In this document: positions 10,011 to 23,341 of the stretch, in pieces
How positions within the stretch are numbered: position 1 is the first letter of the stretch
Layout: each line of letters opens with the position of its first letter
Source of the DNA: Sclerotinia nivalis
Lineage: Eukaryota > Ascomycota > Leotiomycetes > Helotiales > Sclerotiniaceae
DNA length: 64,000 bases
Direction of reading: 5' to 3'
NCBI GenBank assembly: GCA_029531795.1
Contig: JAPEIS010000008.1
Span: forward strand, 1,116,001-1,180,000
Program-made: the position numbers and the translations under genes
Notes under the pieces: model-generated
What the model was told of the DNA's origin: nothing
Database searches by the model: none
The model's input: the letters and a program-made list of their open reading frames with translations, nothing else

Positions 10011-13000
10011 GATTGCATTATTCGGGTTTATTGTATGTTAAATTCTCGAAGCCAGAAGCAATGGGATGTATTTGTTGTTCAGGACAGTTGACAAATTGAT
10101 AAGTTGATGATTGTTATAAAGAAGTGAAGGGGAAGTGGAATTGGTTGGAAGTGTGTGTCAGGTTGAGGATGAATGAATGCAGTGTCACCATTGGTGCGGG
10201 GTTCAGCCACAGTACTACAAGCGCTACTATACTCCACTCCGTAGGCTCTAACACTAATTCAACCCTGTAGCTGTTCACATTAGTACTGTTGAGGCAAAAT
10301 AGATCTGGCTAGGGCATTAGGTTGAGGAAGATAATAAACTTTTCAATGTTTCAATTCCACATATACAAACGTAGACATATTTGATTCCATGGAACATAGC
10401 CTATATTTCAGCAAAATGGTTGAATTAAACCATATTTACACAGCGGTTTTCTAATATTTTTTTCCAGACTCCTTCCTGCTCACTCTTCTCGATTCAGACC
10501 ACAAGTCCCCTTATATTCTTCTTCATCTGCTCATTCTCCTTCCTTAGCTCACAGATTACGTAGCTTTCTGCCGTAGTGCTCCGGATGTCAGTCACTATCT
10601 CCATGAGCATCACCATATTCATTGTTTATTATCGCAAGATGTGTTACTTTCTCGTCTCACCAATTTCTCCAACAATTGTTCTCCTTCTGAAATTGTGCGA
10701 TTTTCTTGCCTTGTCGCTTCTTTCTTCTGCGACCGGTGCTCAAAACCACGGTAATTATTAGCGCTACGGCGGTGGTGAAGAAGCGGCCGATTAAAACTGT
10801 TGGATGGGACCGAGGCTGTACAGTTTGCCGCCTGGAGAGGATGATGAGCGAGCTCTCCGCTCCGGGGTGTTGCTCTTGCTCTTGCACTTGCCATATGCAT
10901 CTTGAAGCCTTTTCTAGTGTACTTAAGATTCATTGTGTATATTGGAAAATGTAAACCTTAATTATGATTTGAGCTGTTATTTTATGCTTCGAAAACGGGC
11001 CGTGGTATTTTAGGGGAATTTAGCGAGAGCTTTTATAGACCAGAAATTGTGGTGACAAGGGCATACTAGTTTTCGCCCATGGGCAAGATTGCCACTTACT
11101 AAATGTCCTAAAAACATTACCGACTCAGTGCTGTCCGAGGGGCGACATGTTCTTCGTTAATTCTAGTCCATTGGGTACAGCTTTGCCTACTAGATAGCTC
11201 TAAACTAATCCCCACTCACCCACCGAAACTATGCAGCATGGAGATGACCCCTTCATGGATGAAGGAGTGGAACATCGCATAACATTTGTCTCACCATCCG
11301 CACTTTGATTAAAAAAGAGGTGGACGAAACCCCAAGGCAAGTGCCTCACAGTACCGGTATATACCTAACTAGTCTCTCACGCTCAGCTTGTGACTGTACA
11401 TCAGCATAATTATTAGAGTACGACAGCCAACACCGGCCATCAGATTACCCATATAGCAGTGGAACAGCTACTTTTAGTGAGTCAAGAGAGACAGGCACTA
11501 TATACCAGGTACCTTTTGCTTGTCATAATTACCAAACTCTCGGAATTGTAAGTCTTACGAGATTTCGTAACGGGTTTATGGTTGGTATATGTTGGTATGC
11601 TGACGCATGATATTAACCACCCTCAATCATTATATTTAGAGGATGCAAGAACCATCATCCGGTCCTAGGAAAATGTTGGTGAAAACCTTCTGTTTTAAAC
11701 ACTGGCTCCAAATATCCTCGTTCAGCTGTCTTGACAGTTCACAACTTCGAGGGACAATTGGAATTGCAAAATCTCTGAAGACTGGTTGAGGGCAGGCAGA
11801 AATCTGACTCACTATCCATCGTACTGTAAGCTCAATCTGTCTCAATTTATTTTGATCATAACCGGTCCAATTTCAAAGCTGACCTAGTACAGTCAAGCTA
11901 AGCATGGGTGCAATGTTTTAGTTTCAAATTTGCAGCGAGTTGTTGTTGGCGTTTAGAGTCCCTGCAGCGCCCAAAGTCTTTGATATTCATGATTGACAAT
12001 AGTGTGATCTCCCGACCAGCAGGAATAACTCTATACTAATCTCTCTATAGATCTTCTACACGAGAATAAAATAACTTGAGCATCATGATTGAAAATTTCA
12101 CAGCACAGCTCAAGACCTGCTATTTCTTCGTCCGTGAGCAGCTTTTTCTGGTTTTTCTCAGAAAGTGGTTTGGCTGAATTATTTTATAGTAGTCCATGGA
12201 TGTCATTTACTTGAACCTCAGTGTCCAAATTTTCGTGTACCATATAGAGACCCATGAAATTGAATCCCACCTGGAAAGATAGGAAAGGCATAATTCAACA
12301 GTATAAAATCATTGTTTTCGATCTGTTGGGTAGGCCTATTGCAATCAAGTACACAACTCTACCACAATACCTAAGCCAGACTATTTCAGCTAGTATGAAT
12401 TCTCTCAGATCCCCATCAGATAATTATCTAATAGGTACATAAAACATGGTTTTTTTGGTGATCAATAATATAGTTACTGCCATATATTCATTAGTTTTTC
12501 ATTGTTGTCGTTTTACCAGTCTATTGCAACATGAGACGAGATCGACGGAAGAAACTAGAATACCTTTTTTAATAGCACCTTGTTTTTTGTCTTCAGAGGA
12601 GGAATAGTAGAATTGACAGGCAGCGCAGAACGCCTGTAAGACATCTCGCTGATGAAATTTTAATTATTGAATTCCGTTCATGTTCGAGAGCAGTGATTAA
12701 ATAAGCATTTACAATCTCTTTCCCAGCGGGTGACCCCGCTTTCATGGACCGAAGACTTTTTCCAAATATTCAATATTGCAAGCTAGCTCTTCAAGTTTTC
12801 AGTCGAATGATTCAATATATGATTTCTCCCCTTCTTTATGCAATCGTTTGGCTGATCAATGACCATGAATTCTTCAAGCGAGAAATGATTCCATTCCCCC
12901 TTTTTATTACCCCGCATTCCCCACCCGTATCCATTCCCTCTTACATAAAGGCTTCAGAAAGGACTTGATAACCTGTGTGGAAATGTCCCCAGTGATTCAT

Positions 13001-13767
13001 ATACTTATATGGTCCCTTCGTGCTCTGAAGCTTGTGTTCAACCCGCCAATGTACTGCTGAGACCCTTGTGGGTCACGATGTGACATGAAGTCAAAATTTC
13101 TTAAAGCGTTTCACCAGCTAATACTTGTCGTTATTTGTTTATAACATTCATTGCCATGAATCGGAATAAGTGGATTCTGTCAATTTCAAGGTTTAATAAA
13201 GCGCCGTAAACAATAGATGCTTTTCGAAATATATCGACGCGTATTTCAATCAATATCCAACCTCGCCACTTTGTCCCGTTTAAAAAGGCCACATGGTATC
13301 CATACACCATATTGCCATAGCTATCTCCATTTCCACATTTCTTAAGGTTTCAATACTTGGAATTCAACGTATCTATTTATAATAAATATTCCATTTGTGA
13401 ACAGGAAGGACCTCAACTACTGTATGGGACTGTGGAGATAGTGAATTTAGTGAATATATTTATGATCTCTGGTCACATGCCTTCCTTACAAGTTGACCCG
13501 TTTTAGATAAGCAAAAAGACATCTTAGGTGCTATAAATTTCCAAACAAGTATCATGCATTCGAGCAGAGACATACTAAGGAGAGAGTCAGAATTGGCAAA
13601 TTGTCTGTAGTAGACATAGTAAACCTGTATTCCATCCACATGGTTCGTTCTCCCCTCTCCGCTCTTTCGGTTTTCGGGGTTTTGATCTCAAAATTTGATT
13701 TGTGAGAGTTTTGTAGGCTAGTGATAGATTTTGTTTAAATAGAGAAATTTCTGTCGGCCGATCATTG

Positions 13768-13798
<31 letters not shown>

Positions 13799-16700
13799 TA
13801 ACGTCCACACTGAGTCTAAGACTATCTAGGACGGCTAGGGGCTCTATGAGCTCCTAGTTGATGCTATGGGGAGTTGTATGCTAGCTAACATACAGTTTGT
13901 ATAGTTTGGGTTTCTTTTCAACCCTTGAAATGTTGATTGAGGGCAAGTGAAAACTAATACTGGGGAACAAAGCCCGATATCTTCATCCTCTAAGACCTTT
14001 CCTTCCTCACTCTCCCCCTACCCCTTGCTAATTAAAGCATCCCACTGATATAATCTTCTTCTTCGACCCAATCTACTATTCCGACACCGACTTCCCACAA
14101 AGATCAAGAATCATCTCCATCAAGATTACCTCCAGCACAGCAAAAGAGTCCCCATACTAGTGAAAAGCAACTGGGAGACACTACTCTCCTCAACTCGAAC
14201 TCATTCATTAGCTCCTTTGCATGCCTTCCTAAATATGATGATCTCCAACTTTGTTTGAATGTAAATAATCGAAACCGCCGAATGGAATATCGATCGTTTG
14301 AATATAATGATAGTGGGGCGTGGCCCTAACCCTACCCATATACGCACAAAAAATATTTTCGTAAAATCGAGGAAAAGGCGTAATATCGTATCGATGCCCA
14401 AAGCATAGCATTAATTGATAAATGATGATATTCTCTGTTTCGTAATAATCGTAGTATTAAAATGAATATGTTTTCGATAATCGATTGTCGAAAAAAGGTA
14501 TAAAATGCGAATAAAACAATAGCAAATTCTGTATCGAAAAGACCCTTCTGGAATAGAAGGGACTTACTAAACATATCATACCTCGTATTGAGGTAATAGT
14601 CGATAGCAGATGTTGAATCTAACCAGGGCTTCTGTAGCCATCGTCCGTATTTTGGGTTGATGTTCGTTCATCCTTTCGAAGATATTGATACTGTAAAATC
14701 GTAATAACCCCTCCATCGTGAATATCGTAATCGATAAACCCTCTCTCTCTCTTCCAATGTATCCAATTCCATCAAATGACTCAATCTTAGCTCTGCAGAC
14801 TCTCAATAGAGAGCTGGAGGTTCGTAGAGGGCACCACGTACAGGTGTTGAGTCTTCGCCCTCCATCATTGTCATTTTATAATGGGATGGAATCTAACTTC
14901 ACTGTCACTTTATCTGTTTATTATCTTCAATATAGATAATAGTTCTTTCGACACTTACAGTTGAGAATATCTTAACTTTGAAAGCATGGTTCTTTTTTAT
15001 TGTGGCAAATAAAGAGGGAGCTTGATTTCCCACTACGGGTGCTTGCTGTGGTATTGCAATCCTATGCTACAGAATGGTATAGGGCTGGAAGTTTCCATTT
15101 ATAGTAATAATTTCTGGTCTAAGTGTTGAAGCTTTTAGTCTGGGACAATGAATATCCCCCTTGGTAAAGTGGATATTCACTGGATGTTCGGACACCCATG
15201 TACGAAAGATTCCGGTATAACAGGTCATTTCAGCAATGCCTTGCTCTAAGTACCCTAAGCCCCATGGTAAGAGCTTCTGCTAGGTATGAAAGGCTTCAAG
15301 GTACTATCATTAATGCATCAAACCTGGATTCATTTCCCTTAAAATTTTCAGGTTGCGTTTGTACTGGAGTTCTAATTTATGAGACGTTCAGATATGAATG
15401 GCAATCTTTGCATCCTTAAGGTATGAGACGAAGCCAACTTGAAATGCAGATGTTGGGGAACTGGAAGCTATAAACTTTTGGTAATTGATTGACATTCTAA
15501 TATTTTACTGTCATCTGCACTTTCATCATCACTTCTATAATCTTCAAAATCAGTTTTGGTGATACATGATTCCTTGAAACATTCCTTGATTAGAAAGAAG
15601 GTACCGAAGACACTCCATAAACCTTTGACACTTTGTAATTGAGTTAAGTGGCTTTTGGCATCAACATGTCCGGTAGTGTCATAGTCCTGCAGGCTCGTAT
15701 TTAGCTACTTGGAGGTAAAAATATAATAACTTGTGTATGCCACCAGTTAGTACATACTGACTGTATGAGGTTCTGTCGAGCCAGTGTTCAAATAAGTGAT
15801 TCAGTTCATGATTGAGGTTAAATTTTGAGCTTCTAGACCTCAATTAGTTCCCAATTCTAAATTTTATATTCATACTACTCACAATAAATGGTGAGCCCTA
15901 ACTAAAACACAAAAAATCTCGAAATTGGCCTAGTCATGTTGAGGTGACCAATAGAACTGTGATCACAAAAGGATAGATTCAATAGATATGCAACAAAGAA
16001 AGTATAAAGAGCTAGCTTTATAGCTATTCAACTAACCACATATAGTTCTAACAAATCTAGCTATTGAAGATCCGCTAGGTGCGTATGCATAAAAGTCATT
16101 TCTTTCTAGCTTCATTCAACAACAACGGATTGTTATTCCTAACAAGATGAACTGGAGAATTCTTTTGCACTTGTAATCTTATTGGGTCAATTGAAATTAT
16201 GATGTCAATTTCGAGATTTAGCAGATATGCAACATAATTATTAGTTGGAGTCTAGTACAAGAGGAAATTACGATGCTAGTGATAGTATACTACCATCGAA
16301 CTACTTTCCACTTCCAGAAATTTAAACAATTGCTATAGTCTTTGCTCAGTACTAATAGTTACCATATTTACTTGACATATCATCTATTCATAGCAAGATT
16401 AATTAGTTCGACTGATACTTCCATTTTCGTGTCAATGTTCAAATCCTCGATGTTTTTCATTCGATCCTCAAATCTCCTAGACTCTCCCGTAATTTTACAG
16501 TCAGAACTAAACAATATCAAATACTTGGATGGCTCGATTCGATTGTCAATCATTCGCTATTTTGATCACAAGAGAACATTGAAATATATGTATAATATGC
16601 CAAAGTCTCTCTGAGGCTTTATGAAAACAAATCTCTTTCCCTTTGAGCCACCAGTTCCTTTGAATGTCGCCGAACGTATACATAAATGCGTATGTGGCAT

Positions 16701-19700
16701 CATGTTATACTGCACTATGCTATGTTATTGATATTTTGCTCTCTTTGCGTGCAAAAGGCTTGATATTTGGTTCTTCGATATACGTACCAGACCAGACTAC
16801 TTTTTCTATCACTTGATCATCATCGCTGCCTTTTGACTTAAGTTATCATCTCACCATACTGAATTATCGATTTTTTTCATTGCGAAACTTAGACTATTTT
16901 TCGTCTTATCGAAAGCTTTCATGTCACTTTGGTTATCTTGAGGAGATGAAATCCGCTTGTCACATCTTGGACTATTATTTTTTAGAGGATCGATTACACA
17001 AAAAAAGTAAAATACTTGAGGTTACCATAGATAACTGATGAATAATCAACTATCCAACCACACAAGAGAAACCATAATTTCTCTTGATTTCCTCAATATA
17101 CAAATATGGAGGGTACAGTTTTCATCATTAATTATTGGTCCAAACAGTCGAGTAAAATCTAGCTCTTCTAGATGCATAGAACACCAGTCATGTTCACATA
17201 CAATCAAACAAGACCGAAGGATCATATGTGGTGCTCATATATACTCGAGAATAGTTATACAGCTTCAGACTCTCGGTGATCACACAAAACTTCGTGCTCA
17301 ATTGTGTCTTGTTTCAAACTCAATTATAACCTCAAGTTGAGAGCCATACATACATATATTAGAACTTCTAAGTCTATCTTCTGGGCTAGTATTCCATACA
17401 TATATTAGACTTCAATCTTTTCTGCTCTAATATACCACTCGAAATAATGACAGTAATTTCAACCATTGACAACATGAACGTTACATCATCTGAATTCCAG
17501 AGATCAAAGTTTGATTCAATTGTGAATCTCTATAACCCACCATGGTTTCAGTTGCCAACAGTGTCGGAAATGGTTCGAAGCAGCCTGTGCTTGTCTCCGC
17601 ACACGAGTATTTTCGGTATGTTGTGGTATTCGCAAGCTACCTAGTAGGTATACCTGACAAAAAGACCGGAGAGGAGTCCTTTAAATAGGTACCTATTCGG
17701 GGACTTTACTTTGGGCCGGGGTGGAGTTGGTCGCGTTTGGGGGATATCTGATGGCCATCAGAACGGTTACAGCTAATGAGAGGGGATTGTATAAAATCAC
17801 TGTTATTGTTAGATAGATTCATAAATAAATATTCACTATCCAGTAAATCTATTCAAAGCAGCATGTCCTGCAACGAAATTTCTTTCCAGAGCTATATCAG
17901 TAAAGCTACCACAGCTTCTAACTCTTCAAACTCTACACAAAAAGGAACTGAAAGAACTTCGCAATGGCTTGGGTGTTTTGAAATCATCGATACAGCAGAT
18001 GACTTGTAGTCATTTTCCAAGTTTGATAAATATATAAATAATTACTTAGGTACGACACCTTTTTCAAAGCTCGATTGTCGCCTGGATGTTGACTGTCTAG
18101 AAATTTGTTGTCACTTTTGTTCTGTTGATTATTTTCCAGTGTTATCTCCTTATATTTATTTCATCCCTTATTTCGGATTGAAATAAAAGAGATATAGGCC
18201 ACTCTAATAACCCTATTGAGGAATGCTATGTCAACTATGCACAATGATATTGGGACTTGGATCTTATTCTCTTGATTTATAAGGATCTAAACAAGAAAAT
18301 CAGCAAGATATTTATAGTAATTCCACTCTCACCTCTCGCCCACTACCTACCTATGAACTCTATATTCCCTAGACTCTCATCCCATATCATGCCCAAAGAT
18401 CCATAACAAAGACAGCCAAACCGGGAAAAGTGACGATAGCAACACAATAAAATCTAAACACAAGAGCCTTTCAGTTCGTACAATTCTAAACAAAGCAAAT
18501 AATTAACTGCGAATGCCCAATCGACATACCATCGCCACTTAACTATTTATAAATATAGCGACGCACAACTGTAGCTACGAACTAGCAATCCAAAGCTTTC
18601 ATTCTTAATTCTAGCAGTAAACTCATTCCCCATCAGACTAACAGAGGTCTTCGAGCAACAAGACGAGATAATTCCACTGCGACATGCATCGACGCGAACA
18701 ACCAATTCAAGAGAATTTGATATGGAAAGAGGATTCGAGGAGACTTCTATATCTTAAATAGATACAGATAGTGATTAATGAGGGGAGGAGGTTTGGGTTG
18801 GGTTGATGCGGGGTAGGAAAAGGGTAGTTTGTATATAGAGTGAATAAATTGATGGCAACGAAATAGCGTTCGAGTGAGTTGATAGGGTGCACGTATGAGT
18901 ATGAAATGGGTGTTCATTCAATAGCAAGGGTTTCTCTGAAATATTGGTAGGATAAAAAGACAGAAGGAACACCAGGAACAGTAAGAGCATTGACAGCCGG
19001 TCAACAAACTTCCGAAGGTTGCAGCAGCTATGTGGAATGTAAAACTTCATTGAGCTAGAGACAGCGTGGCAAGTATATCAAAGTGATATTTTACAGTTTG
19101 AGGAGATGTTAGGATAAGTGACCCTAGCCATATTCATTGCCGGGATATTGGTAAAGTCGGAAAATCGACGATGATAATTCTACTTAATAGATGTTGTAAT
19201 ATAACTTCTCATCAGCATCTTCGTTTATTTTCACAAATTCCCAGGGCATAGAGAATTCATGTAGAGCTCCGACATCCGGCATATTCCCATGAAATTGTGG
19301 CATCTCTATTATAAAAGGATAGATAGAGAACTACCATATATTCTCAGGTTATTTTATAACAATAGTATGAAATGCGTGGAGATAAGCAAATTCCAAATGC
19401 ATGCAGTGGATACCACTCTATGAATTCAGGTGGACTAAAAGAACCTAGAAAAACTTTTGAAGAAGTGAAGAGTAAGCTGTGAGCCATCTATCTGTCTATA
19501 AAAAGCACGCTTGTGACGAAATTTTAGAGTCAGAATTGAGTTGAATGCTACAATATCACCCGCCATGGCTGCTACAATGAAATAAAGTCTCCCACAGTCT
19601 CAGCATGCAGCCGCAGCTCTGATCCTATCGAGAAAAGTGGAAGGGTTCTCTATCATCTATACCATCTAAGAATCATCAAGTTTGATTGTCAACAGATCTT

Positions 19701-21833
19701 GCTATTGCCACTCAACCAATATCATTATCTCCTATTCATTATTGAGAAATCCACTTACCATTCTCAGTCTATTCTCTCATCGCAACAAGAGTTCCTGTAT
19801 CTTCCTTCTCAATATCTGAGTGGAACATACAGACAACCTCCATAGATTTCGTTTACATGGTAATCCATACATCTTCTACACATTCAATAACAGCTCACAG
19901 AGCCATATATATACCCCTTAACCACTCCACAACTCGAGAAGATACAAAAAGCGAACCAAACCTGACCACAACTTTGAACTCAAATTCCACAAACGATTCA
20001 CTATCAAAAACTTAGACCCATTCATCCCTCTTCAAATCTCAGATTGAAATCTTACCTACCTAGTATATCCATCTATATATCAACTCCAATTTACCATCCT
20101 AATAACACAACAAACTCTCTGTAAAAGACAAAGTCCTGATATAGACTCTAGTTTCAGAAAAAATGCAGGTTGAGTATATAAGACTTAGCATAGTACACAA
20201 TTTGTGTCTATCGGGTATATATATGATTTATTAAATTGCGTTTATTATCTGTCTGATGTTTATTGTGGTAGAAGTATAGAGTAACGGTGATGGGAAACTT
20301 TTAGCAAGGAGTAGATTGTGAATGAATATATCATTGCTGCCTCTCGAAAGTAAAGGATGGAGTATTTAAAATGATTCTCAGGCCCGGAGGACTCAAAATC
20401 TAGCCATTTTACTGAAATTTATTAAAATAACAACCCCCAAAACTCCAAGCCAGCATCGACAACAAAACTCATCATCATCACCATCATCATCGAACGACTA
20501 GCCACCCTAAAAAAACCAGCTACGTTCTCACCGCAGAATTTCGACATCCGAAGTGAGGTATGACTGCATTCCACATTCTTTCCTGCGTCCTGCAAGAGCC
20601 TCAAGATTCAATATTCTCTTTTACCCGTTTCCGTTTCCATTTTCTTTCTGACGGGAAGGTTAACATTCTTAAATAAACACCCGGGGAAGAAAAATATGAG
20701 TGTGGAGCGGGGAATTGTCAGTTCCCTGTTTAGATGAAGTTCATGATGCAACCTAAGATCCAATATCTAGACTCGACGAAGTGTGTAGACCAATATCTCA
20801 ATTTTGATTCCTCAAATCCCAGCCCTCCTATTCCCCATACCACAACACCACCCTCAAAAACCACCCTCAAAGCACCCCCCAGAACCACCCCCAAAACACC
20901 CCATAAACAAACCCCCCTCCCACCAAAAACCAACAATAACCCCAAGAAGAAATTGCCTCCTATAGCGAATACGAATAGAACCAAAACCAAGAAAATAAGC
21001 AAGGAATCAAGAAACCCCCTCATTCAATACCCAAAACTACTTTTCTACTTCTCCCAAAGGAAGTTATGGACTGACTACGTGATCATGAGATAGATTAGAT
21101 CTCCGAGGGGTATTCGGGGATGTGAAATTTGAAATTTGAGAATAAATGATATTTGAATTTCCAAAATAGCTGACAAGAAAATTTCGTAGCTAATAGCGCG
21201 GCATGATTGCTTATTATTATGTTATTGATATTCCGTCTCCCCTTTCTCCTTTCTCCTTTAGCAGCAAATCCTTCGAGTCACCAACCCTTTCATCAAGATC
21301 ATTTTATCTCCCGCCCACAAATCATCTCCTCATCACCTCCTGCTGCGCCTTTAAATAAATTATCCCCACTCCATTCAAACCCAACCCATAAATCCAACCT
21401 ATAAATCCAGACCACAGCTCCCCAGCAACCAAAAGCCACAGACAGACTCAATCATCCCCGCCCCATACAATAAAGGGTTTCATTGCAATATAATTATCTT
21501 CAAAAAAATAGAGGTATGGATTATTTTACATACAGAGAGGCGAATTCGGGGGTGGAATGGAATGTAAGGAATGGGATAGGACAGGGAGATGGAGTGGTGA
21601 AGAATGGATTGAGTGGATCGAGTGGATTGTTCGCAAGGTAAACCGATAGAGAAACTGTGTACAATGTAGAGTATGTCAATTAAGATGGGATGAAGCACCT
21701 CACTGAAGGTCTCAGAATCGCTTAGTAACTGAATTCCGTAAGAGAGTGCTAGTTTCATATAAGTATTACATATGCATAATGTGCATACTTTTTTACCCAT
21801 TTGTACATTTTTTATCTATATAATCATACACAT
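10011..21833. other. AT-rich gene desert of about 11.8 kb
   Basis: No ORF here looks like a real gene. The longest are near 100 codons, are scattered on both strands, and have compositions expected of non-coding AT-rich DNA. There are a few GC-richer islets (about 10780-10880, 17640-17760, 20820-20940), a TTGA microsatellite with an adjacent hairpin (13773-13857) and many TA-rich runs. I found no recognisable transposase, reverse transcriptase motif, long terminal repeat or tRNA. Decayed, possibly RIP-mutated mobile DNA is likely but not shown. Confidence 0.6.
13773..13857. repeat. (TTGA)n microsatellite followed by a short hairpin
   Basis: About six TTGA units (13773-13798) are followed by a GC-richer segment containing a near-perfect inverted repeat. 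CTAGGGGCTC (13835-13844) and GAGCTCCTAG (13848-13857) are separated by TAT, with one mismatch. A simple-repeat tail next to a structured segment can mark the end of a short retroelement, but no other part of one is visible. Confidence 0.55.
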
Positions 21834-23032
21834 TTAACTTCTTGAATCTCCTCTCTTCTTAGCCGCTGCCTTTTCAGCAGCTTCCCTTGCTTTACTTTCT
21901 GCAGTCACAGGTTCACCAAGACCTGGTGGCGGTAACCAAGTAATTGTGCCCTCTTTTGCAGCTTGTAGACGTTTTCTTTGGCCCTCTTCACCTGCACGAC
22001 CTAACACTCCAGCTATGAGTTGAATACATCTCAGACTGTAGAATTGTTAGCTTATTCTCAAGCGAATACACGGAAAAGTAACTAACCTGTCATCATTGGC
22101 CGGTATAGGATACGTAACCCAAGTAGGATCGGCATCCGTATCAATAACCCCAATCGTTGGAATATTATGCAGCCCACACTCATGCAACAAAATATAATTC
22201 TCCAACGGATTCAAACAAACCACCAAATCCGGTTTCAACGCCTTCCACTTCATAACTTTGTCCTCATACCCTGCTACAACTTCATCATTGGCATCTACAG
22301 CCTTAATAGCACACTTGGCGAGAATTTGGTCGCCATTGGTAATACTACCCGCGACCCAACGATTGAAAAGATGGCATCCCTTTGCGAGTGAAGCAGCTTT
22401 CACCACTGCGGAATCTTGACCAGCACGAGTACCAACAAAGAGAATGAGACCACCATGATAAGCCACACCTTCTACAACCTTCGCACAACGACGTAAATGA
22501 GCAGCTGTTTCCTCCAAGCTTATTATATGTATCCCCTGTCTAATACCATAAATATATCTCTGATTAGCCGGATTCCAAAGTTGAGTCGCATGGCCCAAAT
22601 GACTCTGACTAGCCATCAAAAGCTCCAGCGTAATATCTTTGGGCGCCGGCGGATTGATAATAAGTTGATGGGGTTCATAATGTTGAGGTACGACGGAACC
22701 TAATTTCGCAGTTCTTTTCTTGATATGGTTAAATCTTAGGTAATCTTCTGCGACGTTGGGGACATTCGGATTATGCGGTTTCTTTTTCTGTGGAGGGGAA
22801 AAGTTGCGAGTGAGGTGGAGGGAATTGAGTGTGGCTTCGAGGGAATTGGTTTGTTTGTTGTGGTTGTCTAAGGCTTCGAGGGTCGAGGTCTCTGTTGAGA
22901 GGGTGCGGATTTGGGAGAGGCGGAGGGGTGCAGCAAGTGCTTTTCGGCCTGTTTTGAACTTCAGTTAATGGCCAGGAATGACGGTGGAAAGATTAGCTTA
23001 CCATGCCGTATCGCGATATTTCTTAGTATCAT
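21834..23032 (-). CDS. MRP4: Mitochondrial small-subunit ribosomal protein uS2m
   Basis: Three exons (23032-23002, 22948-22087, 22035-21834) join in phase through 53 and 51 bp introns. The first has a GTAAGC donor and CAG acceptor; the second has GTTAGT and CTAAC..TACAG. The product is 364 aa. Residues 1-30 are basic and hydroxylated (MILRNIAIRHGRK...), as in a mitochondrial targeting peptide. The bacterial S2 core follows: SQSHLGHATQLWNP, then Y-I-Y-G-I-R-Q-G-I-H-I-I, a VGTRAGQ loop, the RWVAGSITN segment, and DLVVCLNPLEN then IPTIGVIDTDADP near the C-terminal end of the fold. The last exon adds CIQLIAGVLGRAGEEGQ and a Lys/Ala-rich helix. The protein assembles into the mitoribosome small subunit. 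The very short first exon (10 codons plus one base) is easily missed; it is supported by splice signals, phase and the targeting-peptide character. Confidence 0.93.
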
Positions 23033-23341
23033 TTTGGGGATGTTTATAGCTATTTTGATGTTATCGAGACTTTTTTGAGATCTCGGACATCGATATCGCG
23101 CTAGTGGGGAAGATGCGCTAACCCCGTTTGGGAACATCGTCACTTCGATTTTGAGGTGTTAAAAGTTCACATTTATCATCTTTATTCAATTATTTTCAAA
23201 GAGGGTATAGACTTGAATTCGCGTAAAACTATCAAATGGTTATCAAAAGGCATCATAATGCTTGTACGACTCCTTCTAGAGATGGAGATCTACAGACAAT
23301 TGAAGTCTTAACAATACGAACGCAAGCTTTAAAACATTATA
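23033..23341. other. Short intergenic spacer
   Basis: This holds the 5' flank of the uS2m gene and the 3' flank of the CBS/PB1 gene, both on the minus strand. I see nothing else in it. Confidence 0.5.

Noticed and set aside
10619..10933. 104-codon basic ORF on the minus strand
   Set aside because: Overlaps several other short ORFs in all frames, has no recognisable motif and no splice support. Possible but unsupported.
20734..21093. 119-codon Pro/Thr/Lys-rich ORF on the plus strand
   Set aside because: Low-complexity translation of a CCA/AAC-rich tract with an overlapping ORF on the other strand. No domain, and it lies in the gene desert.
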